From Pseudomonadales bacterium (lineage in GTDB: Bacteria > Pseudomonadota > Gammaproteobacteria > Pseudomonadales > Azotimanducaceae), in assembly GCA_030749725.1 (NCBI GenBank), contig JASMJM010000103.1, positions 1 to 40,307 on the forward strand: a stretch of 40,307 nucleotides of DNA. Direction: 5' to 3'. Position 1 is the first letter of the stretch; each line of letters begins with the position of its first letter. A program made the position numbers and the translations under genes. Under the pieces are notes generated by a model. That model searched no databases. It was not told where the DNA came from and worked only from the letters and a program-made list of their open reading frames with translations. This document shows positions 24,725-33,334 of this stretch, one piece after another.

Positions 24725-25285
24725 GTGGGGTCAAGACCGACGTTGGTAAGCCAGCTCTGGTAACCGGGTTCCTGCTCGACCTGATGCTCTTGGCATATTC
24801 TACCGTTTACAACCAATCAACCAGATTCGTCACGGAACCCTCTTGCCACATGAATCACGGCATGTGCTGATACCGGTCGTTCTGTGATGGCTCGCGAAAG
24901 GACCGGTCCTGGCACCCAACCGAAGACGAGCTTTGATTATCTGATGAAAGCAGCCACTGTAGGAAGAGCAGCTTCTCTGGCCCCTGAACTTTCGTGCATG
25001 ACCCTGGAACTAGAGAGTATGAGTGATCCCATCAAGAGAAGAAGATCATCGCTGCTATGGCGACCCGATGAGTGTAACGAGAAAGATATTCAAGTACAGC
25101 AGCGGGACCAGAGAAGGGTCTTTTGGCGTATAGATGCCATTTGCCATGCACCGATCTGTTCTGGGCTTCGGCACCAGCGTTGCCAGTGCAATCCTTCATG
25201 TATGTGTTCGAATTGATCCCGAATCAGATTCATCTCGCCAGCAAGAGGCGTTATGCTCCCGAAGAATAAAGTGGAGACGCTGAGA

Positions 25286-25819
25286 ATGCTGGGTTTTTTG
25301 AAGTGGCTTGGGATCATCATTGTTGTGCTTGCGCTGGGGATCTCCGTCTTCCTCTTTGGCATGCGTTTCCATGACGGGCCGCTTGAAATCGTGTCCGGTG
25401 GTCCTTTCAAAACGGGTGAGTTGGCTGAGGCCCCAGATGACTGGAGTTTCCTGACAGATCGGATGGAAATCGAGTTTCAAACCATGGAACCTGATACGTC
25501 ACGAATAGTCTGGCTGGTTGTCTTCGAGCAGCGGCTATATATCATAAGTGGCTACATGAATACCGGCTACGGCAAGATATGGAAACAGTGGCCGCACCAT
25601 CTTCTGACGGACGACAGAATTATCCTGAGAGTCGATGGCAAGCTGTATGAGCAGCGTCTGGCCCGTTTGATGGCGCATCCTCAGCTCCTGCAGATCATGA
25701 CGATCAATGCGAAGAAGTATGGTGGCGGGGCCGATCCTGATTTCAAAGTTGAGCAGTTACGTGAGGCGCTCGCATCGGGTGACTTCTGGTTGTTTGAAGT
25801 TGTAGATCGGGAGACCTAG
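25286..25819 (+). CDS. Membrane-anchored conserved hypothetical protein
   Basis: About 177 residues. The ATG at 25286 has GGAG 9 bases upstream; an ATG at 25253 would add 11 residues. One N-terminal membrane helix (FLKWLGIIIVVLALGISVFLFGM) anchors a soluble domain. That domain begins PLEIVSGGPFKTGEL and contains DTSRIVWLVVFEQRLYIISGY and RIILRVDGKLYEQRLARL. It resembles a split beta-barrel of the flavin/F420-binding kind, but no cofactor motif can be confirmed. It stands alone, with a small hairpin just after the stop. Confidence 0.65.
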   Translation: MLGFLKWLGIIIVVLALGISVFLFGMRFHDGPLEIVSGGPFKTGELAEAPDDWSFLTDRMEIEFQTMEPDTSRIVWLVVFEQRLYIISGYMNTGYGKIWKQWPHHLLTDDRIILRVDGKLYEQRLARLMAHPQLLQIMTINAKKYGGGADPDFKVEQLREALASGDFWLFEVVDRET

Positions 25820-25821
25820 AT

Positions 25822-25838
25822 TGCTGGCAATGCCAGCA
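25822..25838 (+). terminator. Short hairpin immediately after the membrane-anchored gene
   Basis: TGCTGG and CCAGCA pair around a 5-base loop starting 2 bases after the stop codon. There is no T-run. The remaining intergenic bases to 26039 show no other feature. Confidence 0.3.
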
Positions 25839-26039
25839 GTGAAGGTGGTATAGGAATCCGCATCCATAATCGCATGGGTAGGCCGATCAGGTAGTCCCAA
25901 GCTCATTCTGCGTCCTGTCTGCTTTGGAATGATCTGCGGTGGTTGTGTTGGTCCTTATGACAAAATCCCAATCTGGTAGAAACGGCCATATCGGCCAATC
26001 AAGAGGATAGCAGACGGTGAGTAGACTGTCTGATTCAAT

Positions 26040-27569
26040 CTATTGGTTTTGGGATTCTTCTATTGGACCGTCTGTCGAATGATCGTCTGCCGATCGAGTG
26101 TCGGTCTGTTTCATCACATCATCCAAGAAGCCCAGAATCTCTTGTTGGGACGCATCAATATCCTTGGCGAAGTCAATAAACTGCAGGCGGTTCAGGCGAA
26201 TGTGCAGGTCTTGCGGATTGCACTCAGAGATTAATACTGGGATGACATGATCGGGTCGATTTTCGATCGCCCAGAACAGCTCATCCTTAACCCATTCTGA
26301 GTTGATTGCATTGGGTGATAACACAAGCATAAACCAGTCGCACTCTTTCAATCCCTTGACGATGCTGCGTTCCCAATCGGTTGCCAAGCGAATGGCTTCT
26401 TGGGAATACCAGGGCTCGATGCCGTTCTCTCGTAGAAAATCAACGATGTGCTCGCCGACGAAAGGCTGGTCTTCAGAGGCATGGCTTATGAATACGACCG
26501 GTTTCTGTTTGGTATTGGATGAATCTCTGGTCGTATGCCCCGGTTTCAAGAATACTATGCTCAAGATTCCGGCCATCAGGCCGTACGATATTGATAGCGC
26601 TAATCCGTTGAATACATAAAGGCAACCGATGGATATGATCCAAGCGACATACACGCCCCCGGTCATCCACAGCCTTCGTCGGCGCGGCTGATGGCGCCAT
26701 ATCCCAATGACCAAAGTGATCATCAATATCGATTGTACAGAATCGAGCCAGAAAGGGGCGGTCCGTAGATTGCTGTGCAGCAACGAAGACACGATGGAGG
26801 CGACAATCTCGATCCCGAACAGGGTCCCGATAGGCGTATGGAAATAGTTCTGCGACATCATGGATGCATCACCCAGCATTACGATGCGATCGTCTGCCAG
26901 ATTCCGTAATTGCTGTTTTCGAATGTCGTCGACTTCATCGAGGTGCAGGATGTCCCAGGCCGAGACGATGCGGGCACCGGCCATTCTTATGTCAGGATAG
27001 TCGATCAGAATCGATGCTGATCGATCGACCGGAACGTTGATCTTATCACCAATACTTAAGAATCCCGGGTTCATGCTCGGCTGGGTTTCCAGGTACTTTG
27101 CCACAACCTGAACCGGCATCGGCCATTCGTTTTCATAATGATCAGCTTCAAGAAGATACTGCCGTGACAGTGTCTCAACCAACGAGCTTGCTGACGGTAA
27201 ATTAAGGTAACCCCAGGACGTTACCTCTGCATACGGTTTGTAAGGATGGTAAAAACGGATCTCATGACCTTCTTGACGCTCGTAGACTGATGACAGAACG
27301 ACATTGCCAGCTTCTCTGAACAACGCAGCCGCTTCTTCATCTTCGCCTGTTATCGAGCTTGGCAGGTCGTACAGGAAATTAATCGCGGTGACTCTGGCCC
27401 CCAGCAGCTTCAGATTGGCAGCCATGCGAGCGACATCGAGCCGTCGCAACGGGAATGCTTCATAGTCTTTGTAGAACCGATCGTCGATGATGAACAAGGT
27501 GACTTCGTCTGCCAAATCGGGCGCTCTGACCCTTTGCCAGATGCGTTGCTCTTCAATGACTGCAAGCAC
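26040..27569 (-). CDS. CHASE2-TIR membrane receptor, 5' end frameshifted
   Basis: The main frame gives 509 residues from a GTG. Residues 10-265 are a CHASE2 extracytoplasmic sensor (LFIIDDRFYKDYE, LLGARVTAINFLYDLPS, DRIVMLGDASMM). Three membrane helices follow at about 273-290, 303-321 and 323-341. Residues 357-485 are a cytoplasmic TIR domain: VFISHASED at 359-367, WYS near 387, and DWERSIVKGL, in which Glu400 aligns with the catalytic Glu of NAD-cleaving TIR domains. CHASE2 is normally fused to kinases or cyclases. CHASE2 proteins start with a membrane helix, which is missing here but is encoded just upstream in another frame. The TIR output could be NADase signalling or scaffolding. Confidence 0.85.
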   Translation of the reverse strand: MLAVIEEQRIWQRVRAPDLADEVTLFIIDDRFYKDYEAFPLRRLDVARMAANLKLLGARVTAINFLYDLPSSITGEDEEAAALFREAGNVVLSSVYERQEGHEIRFYHPYKPYAEVTSWGYLNLPSASSLVETLSRQYLLEADHYENEWPMPVQVVAKYLETQPSMNPGFLSIGDKINVPVDRSASILIDYPDIRMAGARIVSAWDILHLDEVDDIRKQQLRNLADDRIVMLGDASMMSQNYFHTPIGTLFGIEIVASIVSSLLHSNLRTAPFWLDSVQSILMITLVIGIWRHQPRRRRLWMTGGVYVAWIISIGCLYVFNGLALSISYGLMAGILSIVFLKPGHTTRDSSNTKQKPVVFISHASEDQPFVGEHIVDFLRENGIEPWYSQEAIRLATDWERSIVKGLKECDWFMLVLSPNAINSEWVKDELFWAIENRPDHVIPVLISECNPQDLHIRLNRLQFIDFAKDIDASQQEILGFLDDVMKQTDTRSADDHSTDGPIEESQNQ

Positions 27570-27657
27570 CTCAAAATATCTAGCTACAATTGTCAGCAGA
27601 CACTATACATGCAGCTACCAGTATTTCTCTGCCTGTCCATGACTTCAAACTTGGCAT
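27570..27657 (-). pseudogene. Displaced N-terminal segment of the CHASE2-TIR gene
   Basis: An ATG at 27657 with GAGG about 11 bases upstream opens a frame encoding MPSLKSWTGREILVAACIV before a stop at 27580. The main frame is open upstream of its GTG back to a TAG at 27603 and encodes LLTIVARYFEVLAVIEEQ. Joined by skipping one base between 27583 and 27602, they form a positively charged start plus a complete membrane helix, as expected at the front of a CHASE2 protein. The break is either a real mutation or a sequencing error. Confidence 0.65.
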
Positions 27658-28083
27658 ATGGCAAACAGCCTCGATTTCAACATTCAGCCTATCCTACTGC
27701 ACAAGAGCGTGGGGCAGAAGAATAAACAACGTATGCGAAAGATGTCAAAGCACATTGAGATTCGACGGCCGCATTTTGTTGCGTGTGAAATGGGCCAATC
27801 TGGCCAAGATGATGGAGTATCTTGTCGACCCATCAGTTAAGGCTCGGGCCGCTTCGGGTCGACTGCGACGCTATTGCTCGTCCGGATCCCCTTATTCTCC
27901 CTGTCAGCTTATGAGGGGTAAGCGGCGCTTTAGATGGCACAGCGGCTCCATAATTGCCTCTGCGTTCTGGGCCGACCAATTCTAGCTCTCGGACCTGCCT
28001 CAGCCAGTGAGCCAACATAACCACACAGTTATCAGGGTTACTAAACTGGCAGGCTGGGGCACACACACGCCCATGATGCCGTT
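27658..28083. other. Gene-poor stretch, nothing recognised
   Basis: Frames of 60 to 130 codons exist on both strands, but none has a ribosome binding site, a recognisable motif or a plausible protein composition. No repeat, tRNA or clear terminator was seen. Confidence 0.5.
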
Positions 28084-28111
28084 TTGGAAAGATGCCAAGC
28101 GCGGGTAAAAT
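28084..28111 (+). promoter_or_regulatory. Candidate sigma-70 promoter for the STAS-like gene
   Basis: TTGGAA and TAAAAT are separated by 16 bases. The -10 ends 40 bases before the ATG at 28152, a normal leader length. Confidence 0.4.
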
Positions 28112-28151
28112 AGCTCCACCCACCGACCGTTGCGTACGCGGAGAATTGGAC

Positions 28152-28554
28152 ATGAAATACACGCTGAGTGTTATTCCCGATACGCGTATCGCTGTTTTCC
28201 ATTGGCAAGGTCCTTATCACGCTGGAAGACAGGAGAAAAAACAGAAAGAGGATTGTTGAATTCTGCCAACAGGAAGGCGTCACGAGGGTGATCATTGATG
28301 GACGGGATCAAGAATCCAAGACCAGTATCACGGAGACCTTTAGTTTTGGTGCAGAAGTTCCTGAAGAAATGCGCGGTATCGCTGTGGCCATTGTCTATCG
28401 TCCGGGCGATCAGGCCTTGCCGTTCATTGACACTGTCGCGGCTAATAGGGGTTCGACCACGAAGAGCTTTCTTTTCATGGAGGAAGCGCGTGCCTGGCTA
28501 GAGGCCCAGGAAGAATCGCGGGACAAAACGCTGGATCCGGGCAGGCCAGACTAG
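28152..28554 (+). pseudogene. STAS/SpoIIAA-like small protein with a frameshift near the 5' end
   Basis: GGAGAA precedes the ATG at 28152, whose frame encodes MKYTLSVIPDTRIAVFHWQG before running into TGA at 28257. The frame one base ahead then carries the rest of the domain: LITLEDRRKNRKRIVEFCQQ, GVTRVIIDGRDQ, ALPFIDTVAANRG, and FMEEARAWLEAQEE at the end. Joined near 28206-28216 by removing one base, this gives a protein of about 130 residues with the strand-helix order of short STAS/SpoIIAA-like domains, which usually act as regulatory or lipid-binding modules. Starting instead at the GTG at 28168 would replace the conserved first strand with unrelated residues. Confidence 0.65.
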
Positions 28555-28972
28555 ACGAACCTCTGAATTTCGCCGCTCGTCCGGCAAACGGCCGAAACAG
28601 ACCTATGGTCCGAATGGCGTGCTCAGCGCAAAACGAGCGTGGCGTGATATGCTGATGTTCCACGGTACTCTATCTGCAGCGAATGCCGACACGTGCACTA
28701 ACCGAAAGCACTGACTGGCATTTCTGGACACGCATATTGGCCGTTTGTTGGCAAGACTATCCATAAATATCAATCACTTAGCGTGTTAGCGCCGCCAGTC
28801 GATCTGATTCGATTGGCTATCGGTTGGAATTTGCCTTATTTCTGCTGGCAGAACAAGTAAACTTGGGACAGGTGAAAGGCACAGTCGCATGCCGATTCAG
28901 CTGGCGCTTTGGTGGCGAGCGAGTAAAAGAGGAAGAACGGTGGGCCGAGAAGGCAACTTCAATCGGGATAGG

Positions 28973-29722
28973 ATGAGATCATTCACCGCCCTGCTGATGA
29001 TCCTACTCTGCATTGGCAGTCTGCATGCCGTCGCTCAGGACGAGCCTGCCTCGGAACACGATTTCACGTTTGTAAGACTGCAATACGATACGGCTGCGAC
29101 CGGATATTACAGCTACCGTTATGGAAGCTGGAGTATCGACCACCCGGCCGCCGATCTGAATTTTCTACGCGGCGTGATTCGTCTCACCAGCATAAGAGCA
29201 GATCCGGAACCGGTCGTCTTGCGTCTGGATGATGACCGCATATTCAGCTATCCATTCATCTATGGCCTGGAAATGGGTCAGAGTGGCGGAATCGTTCTCA
29301 GCGACAAAGAAATCGAAAACCTCAGAGAATTCCTGCTACGCGGAGGCTTTCTCTTTATCGATGATTTTTGGGGTACCTATGAGTGGGAAAGGTTCTACCG
29401 AACCTTCTCAAGAGTCTTCCCGGATCGGAAAATGCAGGAACTGCATAGTGATCATCCTATATTTCACAGTTTCTATGACATAGATGGGCCGCAAATGATC
29501 CCGGATGTGGGGAACAGGTACAACTACCCGGAAGAGGATGTAGCCGAGGCTAGCAATCATGTAATCCTCGACGACCACGGCAGAGTCATGGTGTTGATCA
29601 ACTGGAATTCAGATATAGGCGACGGCTGGGAACACACCTACCATCCTGACTATCCTACTGAATATGCCAATCTCGCCTATCAATTGGGCATTAACTATCT
29701 AGTTTATGCTCTGACCCACTAG
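28973..29722 (+). CDS. DUF4159 domain-containing exported protein
   Basis: About 249 residues. The ATG at 28973 gives a clean signal peptide (SFTALLMILLCIGSLHAVAQ); the longer frame to 28889 adds a charged segment that would spoil it. The DUF4159 domain follows directly: FTFVRLQYD, then LRGGFLFIDDFWGTYEWERF, HPIFHSFYDIDG, and VMVLINWNSDIGDGWEHT. The fold is glutamine-amidotransferase-like without a known reaction. In many bacteria the domain occurs with MoxR/BatA-type genes, but none are present here. The 418 bases before it show no other gene. Confidence 0.85.
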   Translation: MRSFTALLMILLCIGSLHAVAQDEPASEHDFTFVRLQYDTAATGYYSYRYGSWSIDHPAADLNFLRGVIRLTSIRADPEPVVLRLDDDRIFSYPFIYGLEMGQSGGIVLSDKEIENLREFLLRGGFLFIDDFWGTYEWERFYRTFSRVFPDRKMQELHSDHPIFHSFYDIDGPQMIPDVGNRYNYPEEDVAEASNHVILDDHGRVMVLINWNSDIGDGWEHTYHPDYPTEYANLAYQLGINYLVYALTH

Positions 29723-29744
29723 TCACAGTCAGCACGATCACACG

Positions 29745-31145
29745 TCAATCAAAGCTTCTCATGGCAAGACCACAAGCCATCATCAACGCAGGAGCGGCCT
29801 CTGCCAGCACCGTGGCGTTGACAGCCGATGACGACGCCATTCCCATAACGGGATTGGCGCACATCGTTGGAATGCCCGATTCAGAGGTCATCAAATCCGC
29901 AATTCCATCGATGGATGACGATCCGCCGGTCAGAACGATCTGATCAACCGTGCTATATCGACTCACTGAATAAAAGAACTGCAGGGTTCTCATCACCTGC
30001 TGGACCAAAGCTTGTTTGAAAGGCTTCAATACTTCCTCTTCGTAGTCGTCAGGTAAACCACCTTGTTTCTTAGCCAACTCCGCTTCTTGAAATGATCGGG
30101 GATACCGACGCTGGATCTCATCCGTTAGCTGTCTGCCGCCAAAAAGTTTCTCTCGAATAAAAGGCGTCGATGCGTCTGTCAGAATGGTCAGCGTGGTCAT
30201 GGTGGCACCACCGTCGACGATCGCAACGACCTCCTTTGGCTCGTCACCGAGTTGTTCGGCGATCAGTTGATACGCTCTCCGTATGCAATGCCCTTCGATA
30301 TCAACGACTTTCGCGGTCAGCCCGCCAAGTTTGACGGCCTCCTGCCGCATCTCAACGTATTCACGTCGACAGGCCGCCAGCAGGACCTCGACCTGTTCTT
30401 TATTACCGGGCGATGTACGCTGAACTTCAAAATCCAATACAACCTGATCCAAAGGGAGTGGAATGTACCGGTCCGCCTCCTTGACGATCTGACTGTACCG
30501 CTCGTCCTCGCCCATAACAGCAGGCATCTCGATGGTCTTGGTAATCAGACCGGATCCAGCGACTGCAACTGCAACGTCCGTTACTTGGGTGTTGGAACGC
30601 TGTATCAGTCGCGCGATGGTTTCACCAACCACTTCAATATCGCTGATTTCCTTTTCGACTACGGCTTGACCCGGCAGCGATTCGACATCGCAACTCTCGA
30701 CTCGAAAAGTCGAACCTGACTTACTCAGCTCAAGCAATTTGACGCTGGTGGAGCTTATGTCAAGCCCCAACACGGTTTTCGACACCTTCTCCGAGATACC
30801 CTTCTTTCTCTTTTCCTGTAGTTCTTCTCGCCAGGGCAACAGATTGATCCTAATGTCATCTGTCAGCGCACGAGGTATATGAGCCCTTACTGTCTTAGCA
30901 CCTAACACAGCTTGTCTCAATGATTTCCAGCTATCGAAGCCGTAGTCCATCGCCAGCGCGAATTGGACATCCGTCAAAGACACGTCGGCCAAAAAGATTT
31001 CCTCGTCGGTGGCGTCGACAAATCGATGCAAGCGACGCAGCAAATGACAGACTTTGGCTTCGCGCTGAGAATGCGTTTTATGTAAAGATTTGGCCTCGTT
31101 CTTGAGATGATCGAGGTCGGGCTGAGGTGGTAGCACACGAGTCAT
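29745..31145 (-). CDS. Orphan PilM-like protein fused to an LKxxAK domain and a PilN-type INLLPWRE peptide
   Basis: A 466-residue protein. The ATG at 31145 is chosen for AAGGAAGG 6 bases upstream. Residues 10-80 match the short helical module often found before ankyrin or glyoxalase domains (LKNEAKSLHK, then YGFDSWKSLRQAV). Residues 99-115 read RINLLPWREELQEKRKK, which is the cytoplasmic N-terminal peptide of PilN that docks into PilM. Residues 124-466 are a PilM/actin-like ATPase: GLDISSTSVKLLEL (phosphate 1), VAIVDGGATMTTLTIL (phosphate 2) and LTGGSSSIDGIADLM (adenosine region). No other pilus gene is in the window. The in-cis peptide could occupy the docking groove of its own or another copy. 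Confidence 0.85.
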   Translation of the reverse strand: MTRVLPPQPDLDHLKNEAKSLHKTHSQREAKVCHLLRRLHRFVDATDEEIFLADVSLTDVQFALAMDYGFDSWKSLRQAVLGAKTVRAHIPRALTDDIRINLLPWREELQEKRKKGISEKVSKTVLGLDISSTSVKLLELSKSGSTFRVESCDVESLPGQAVVEKEISDIEVVGETIARLIQRSNTQVTDVAVAVAGSGLITKTIEMPAVMGEDERYSQIVKEADRYIPLPLDQVVLDFEVQRTSPGNKEQVEVLLAACRREYVEMRQEAVKLGGLTAKVVDIEGHCIRRAYQLIAEQLGDEPKEVVAIVDGGATMTTLTILTDASTPFIREKLFGGRQLTDEIQRRYPRSFQEAELAKKQGGLPDDYEEEVLKPFKQALVQQVMRTLQFFYSVSRYSTVDQIVLTGGSSSIDGIADLMTSESGIPTMCANPVMGMASSSAVNATVLAEAAPALMMACGLAMRSFD

Positions 31146-31406
31146 GATGACCTTCCTTTCGACTGTGTCCGGGACCTGCACTCACGGACAGAAAAGAAGG
31201 TGATCTGTCACAAAATCGAAGGAGGTGGACTAAGTCCTTTCCGCAGGCCACGAAGCGTCCTCAGCGCTTGCCAGTTATTCTAGCGCGAAACACCTTTATT
31301 TATCAAATGCAGTTCTTTGATGTCCGATCGATCTCAAGCTATTTAGAGATTGGTTCAGAACGCCCGGTCTTGCCACTTAGGAGACAGACGTGCGCTCAAG
31401 AGATGC

Positions 31407-31841
31407 TTATTGCTGTAAGTATTTGGCGTGACAATTCTCGCAGGGAGGATAGAGGAGATTGTTCCCCACTTCGGACAAAGCGTCGATGTCTTTATTCTTG
31501 ATCGCCGTGATCGCGTGCCTGGCCGCTGAGATCATGTCACTGTTGTACTGTTGCCAATCGGTTTCACTGGCCCAACTGTCGTCATTCGATCCGGTGCCAC
31601 CTCGTGCCGTCAAGTTTCCGGCTGCGATGATTGCTGTCGCTGCATTCTCCAACTCCTGCCATTGGGCATCCGTCTGAATGTCTTGCGCTCGCCAGATGAT
31701 ATTCGTCATGGGGACGACAATTGCAGTCATGACTTCTTTTACGGACAGTAGGAGTTCCGTCCGGGCGCTCCTTTCTGCGTAGGTGGGAACGATATAGGAG
31801 AGCAGCAGAAGTGCGGCCCAGGATATTGTTTGGATTTTCAT
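31407..31841 (-). CDS. Periplasmic c'-like cytochrome with C-terminal CxxCH
   Basis: A 144-residue protein with a signal peptide (WAALLLLSYIVPTYA). The body looks like a four-helix bundle, and the single haem motif C134-E-N-C-H138 lies 6 residues from the C-terminus, as in cytochrome c' and cytochrome b562-like c-type proteins. It probably carries electrons or binds a small gas in the periplasm. It stands alone, and the 260 bases between it and the PilM-like gene hold nothing recognisable. Confidence 0.8.
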   Translation of the reverse strand: MKIQTISWAALLLLSYIVPTYAERSARTELLLSVKEVMTAIVVPMTNIIWRAQDIQTDAQWQELENAATAIIAAGNLTARGGTGSNDDSWASETDWQQYNSDMISAARHAITAIKNKDIDALSEVGNNLLYPPCENCHAKYLQQ

Positions 31842-32005
31842 TTTCCTTCCTCAGGTTGAAGGACCAATTGACAGAGCCAGCCTACCACCTGATCTGCGTT
31901 GGTCCAAGGGCAGCCGTGGAGTATCTAAGCCTCTTGACCTACCAAACCTTTCGTATCATATTGCCGATTCACCGCCGAAGATTCATCTCAAAGGAATGAC
32001 TCAAC

Positions 32006-33334
32006 GTGACTAGAATCAGCGTCCTACTATTCATCCTGTTACTTGGCCAAGCCAGCGCGCTGGCAGAGACGTTCACAGCATTTGCAGATGCCAACGTCAT
32101 CTCCATGGTCGATGACCGAATTCTCTTCGGCCACACAGTGCTCGTTAGGAACGAACTGATTTTTGAAGTTGCACGAAGTGATCAGCTCAAGCTGCCCGAA
32201 GGAACACGGCGCATCGACGCCAAAGGCAAGTACCTGACGCCTGGCCTCGCCGAAATGCATGGACATATGCAGCTACCTAATGGAATTCCTTCCAGTCAGT
32301 ACGTTACGGACATGTTGTTTCTATACCTCGCTAACGGTGTGACTACAGTCAGAGGTATGCTCGGCGGCGGGGGACAGTTTGAGTTACGGGAGATGATTCA
32401 AAATGGAGAGGTAGCTGGTCCGAATCTCTATCTGGCGGGCCCCGGTTTTACGGGCGGTTCAATATCTTCACCAAAACAAGCCAGCAGGCGGGTGGTCCAA
32501 CAGTTCAACGAAGGCTGGGATCTGCTGAAAGTGCTGCCAGGACTGACAACAGCCGAGTATGACGCCATGGCCGAAACCGCTCACCGACTGGGTATTCGAT
32601 TTGCGGGTCACGTACCGCAGGCAGTGGGTCTCAAACACGCGCTACAGATGGGGCAGCATACCTTCGATCATATCGACGGCTATCTCGAGCAGCTGGACTT
32701 TCCGGCAAAGGCCTATGTGATGACAGAGATGACTCACTGGGCGCAGCAAACTAAAAGCAGCGGAGCCTGGATCGTGCCGACCCTGGTTGTCTGGGATCAT
32801 ATTATTGGACTAAGCGATCCTAACGAGGTAATTAGGTGGGATGAATTAAGATACTGGCCTAAGACCCAGGTAGATAACTGGTACCGTCGCCAGCAGAGAT
32901 CACACCCGGACAGTTCGGCGCGACGCAAAGAACTGCAGGCGTATTCAGCCGCTCGAAGCGTTCTGCTCAAGGTCTTGAACGACGAAGGCGCTGGCATCCT
33001 GCTGGGTTCCGACTCTCCTCAGGCGTTCAGCGTGCCGGGCTTTTCCATCCATCGCGAAATGGCTGCCATGGTTGCTGCAGGTATGACGACTGCAGAAGTG
33101 CTGGCATCAGGCACCCGCAATATTGGAACTTACCTGCAGGGATCGAAAGCGCTCGGCGTGATTGCACCGGGAAATCAGGCTGACCTTATCCTGATGCATG
33201 CCAATCCACTCGACGACATCAACAACACGCGACTGATTGCCGGGGTAATGTCCCGTGGCCTGTGGCTGGACAGCAAGACCATCGAGGACCGTCTTGACAA
33301 GATTGAAGAGAACGCCTCGGGCTCAGGTCGCTAA
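32006..33334 (+). CDS. Exported amidohydrolase-family metal-dependent hydrolase
   Basis: A 442-residue protein. The start is GTG, with AAGGA about 10 bases upstream. An overlapping ATG at 31996 is followed by a stop after 5 codons and may dampen or couple initiation. A signal peptide (VLLFILLLGQASALA) is followed by an imidazolonepropionase-like amidohydrolase fold: PGLAEMHGHMQ (first metal His pair), LLKVLPG (probable bridging Lys), FAGHVPQ and FDHIDGY (later His ligands), GSDSP (catalytic Asp). The C-terminus GVIAPGNQADLILMHANP is the usual ending. Members hydrolyse cyclic amides, prolyl peptides or esters. The substrate here is unknown. Confidence 0.9.
   Translation: MTRISVLLFILLLGQASALAETFTAFADANVISMVDDRILFGHTVLVRNELIFEVARSDQLKLPEGTRRIDAKGKYLTPGLAEMHGHMQLPNGIPSSQYVTDMLFLYLANGVTTVRGMLGGGGQFELREMIQNGEVAGPNLYLAGPGFTGGSISSPKQASRRVVQQFNEGWDLLKVLPGLTTAEYDAMAETAHRLGIRFAGHVPQAVGLKHALQMGQHTFDHIDGYLEQLDFPAKAYVMTEMTHWAQQTKSSGAWIVPTLVVWDHIIGLSDPNEVIRWDELRYWPKTQVDNWYRRQQRSHPDSSARRKELQAYSAARSVLLKVLNDEGAGILLGSDSPQAFSVPGFSIHREMAAMVAAGMTTAEVLASGTRNIGTYLQGSKALGVIAPGNQADLILMHANPLDDINNTRLIAGVMSRGLWLDSKTIEDRLDKIEENASGSGR

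Noticed and set aside
24884-25216. 110-codon plus-strand frame in the gene-poor stretch
   Set aside because: No ribosome binding site, and an odd composition with many Cys, Arg and Met at the end and no recognisable motif. It reads like chance translation.
27590-27985. 131-codon plus-strand frame opposite and beyond the 5' end of the CHASE2-TIR gene
   Set aside because: It overlaps the displaced N-terminus of the receptor, has no ribosome binding site and shows no domain.
27833-28162. 109-codon minus-strand frame
   Set aside because: No ribosome binding site or known motif, and it covers the candidate promoter and start of the STAS-like gene.
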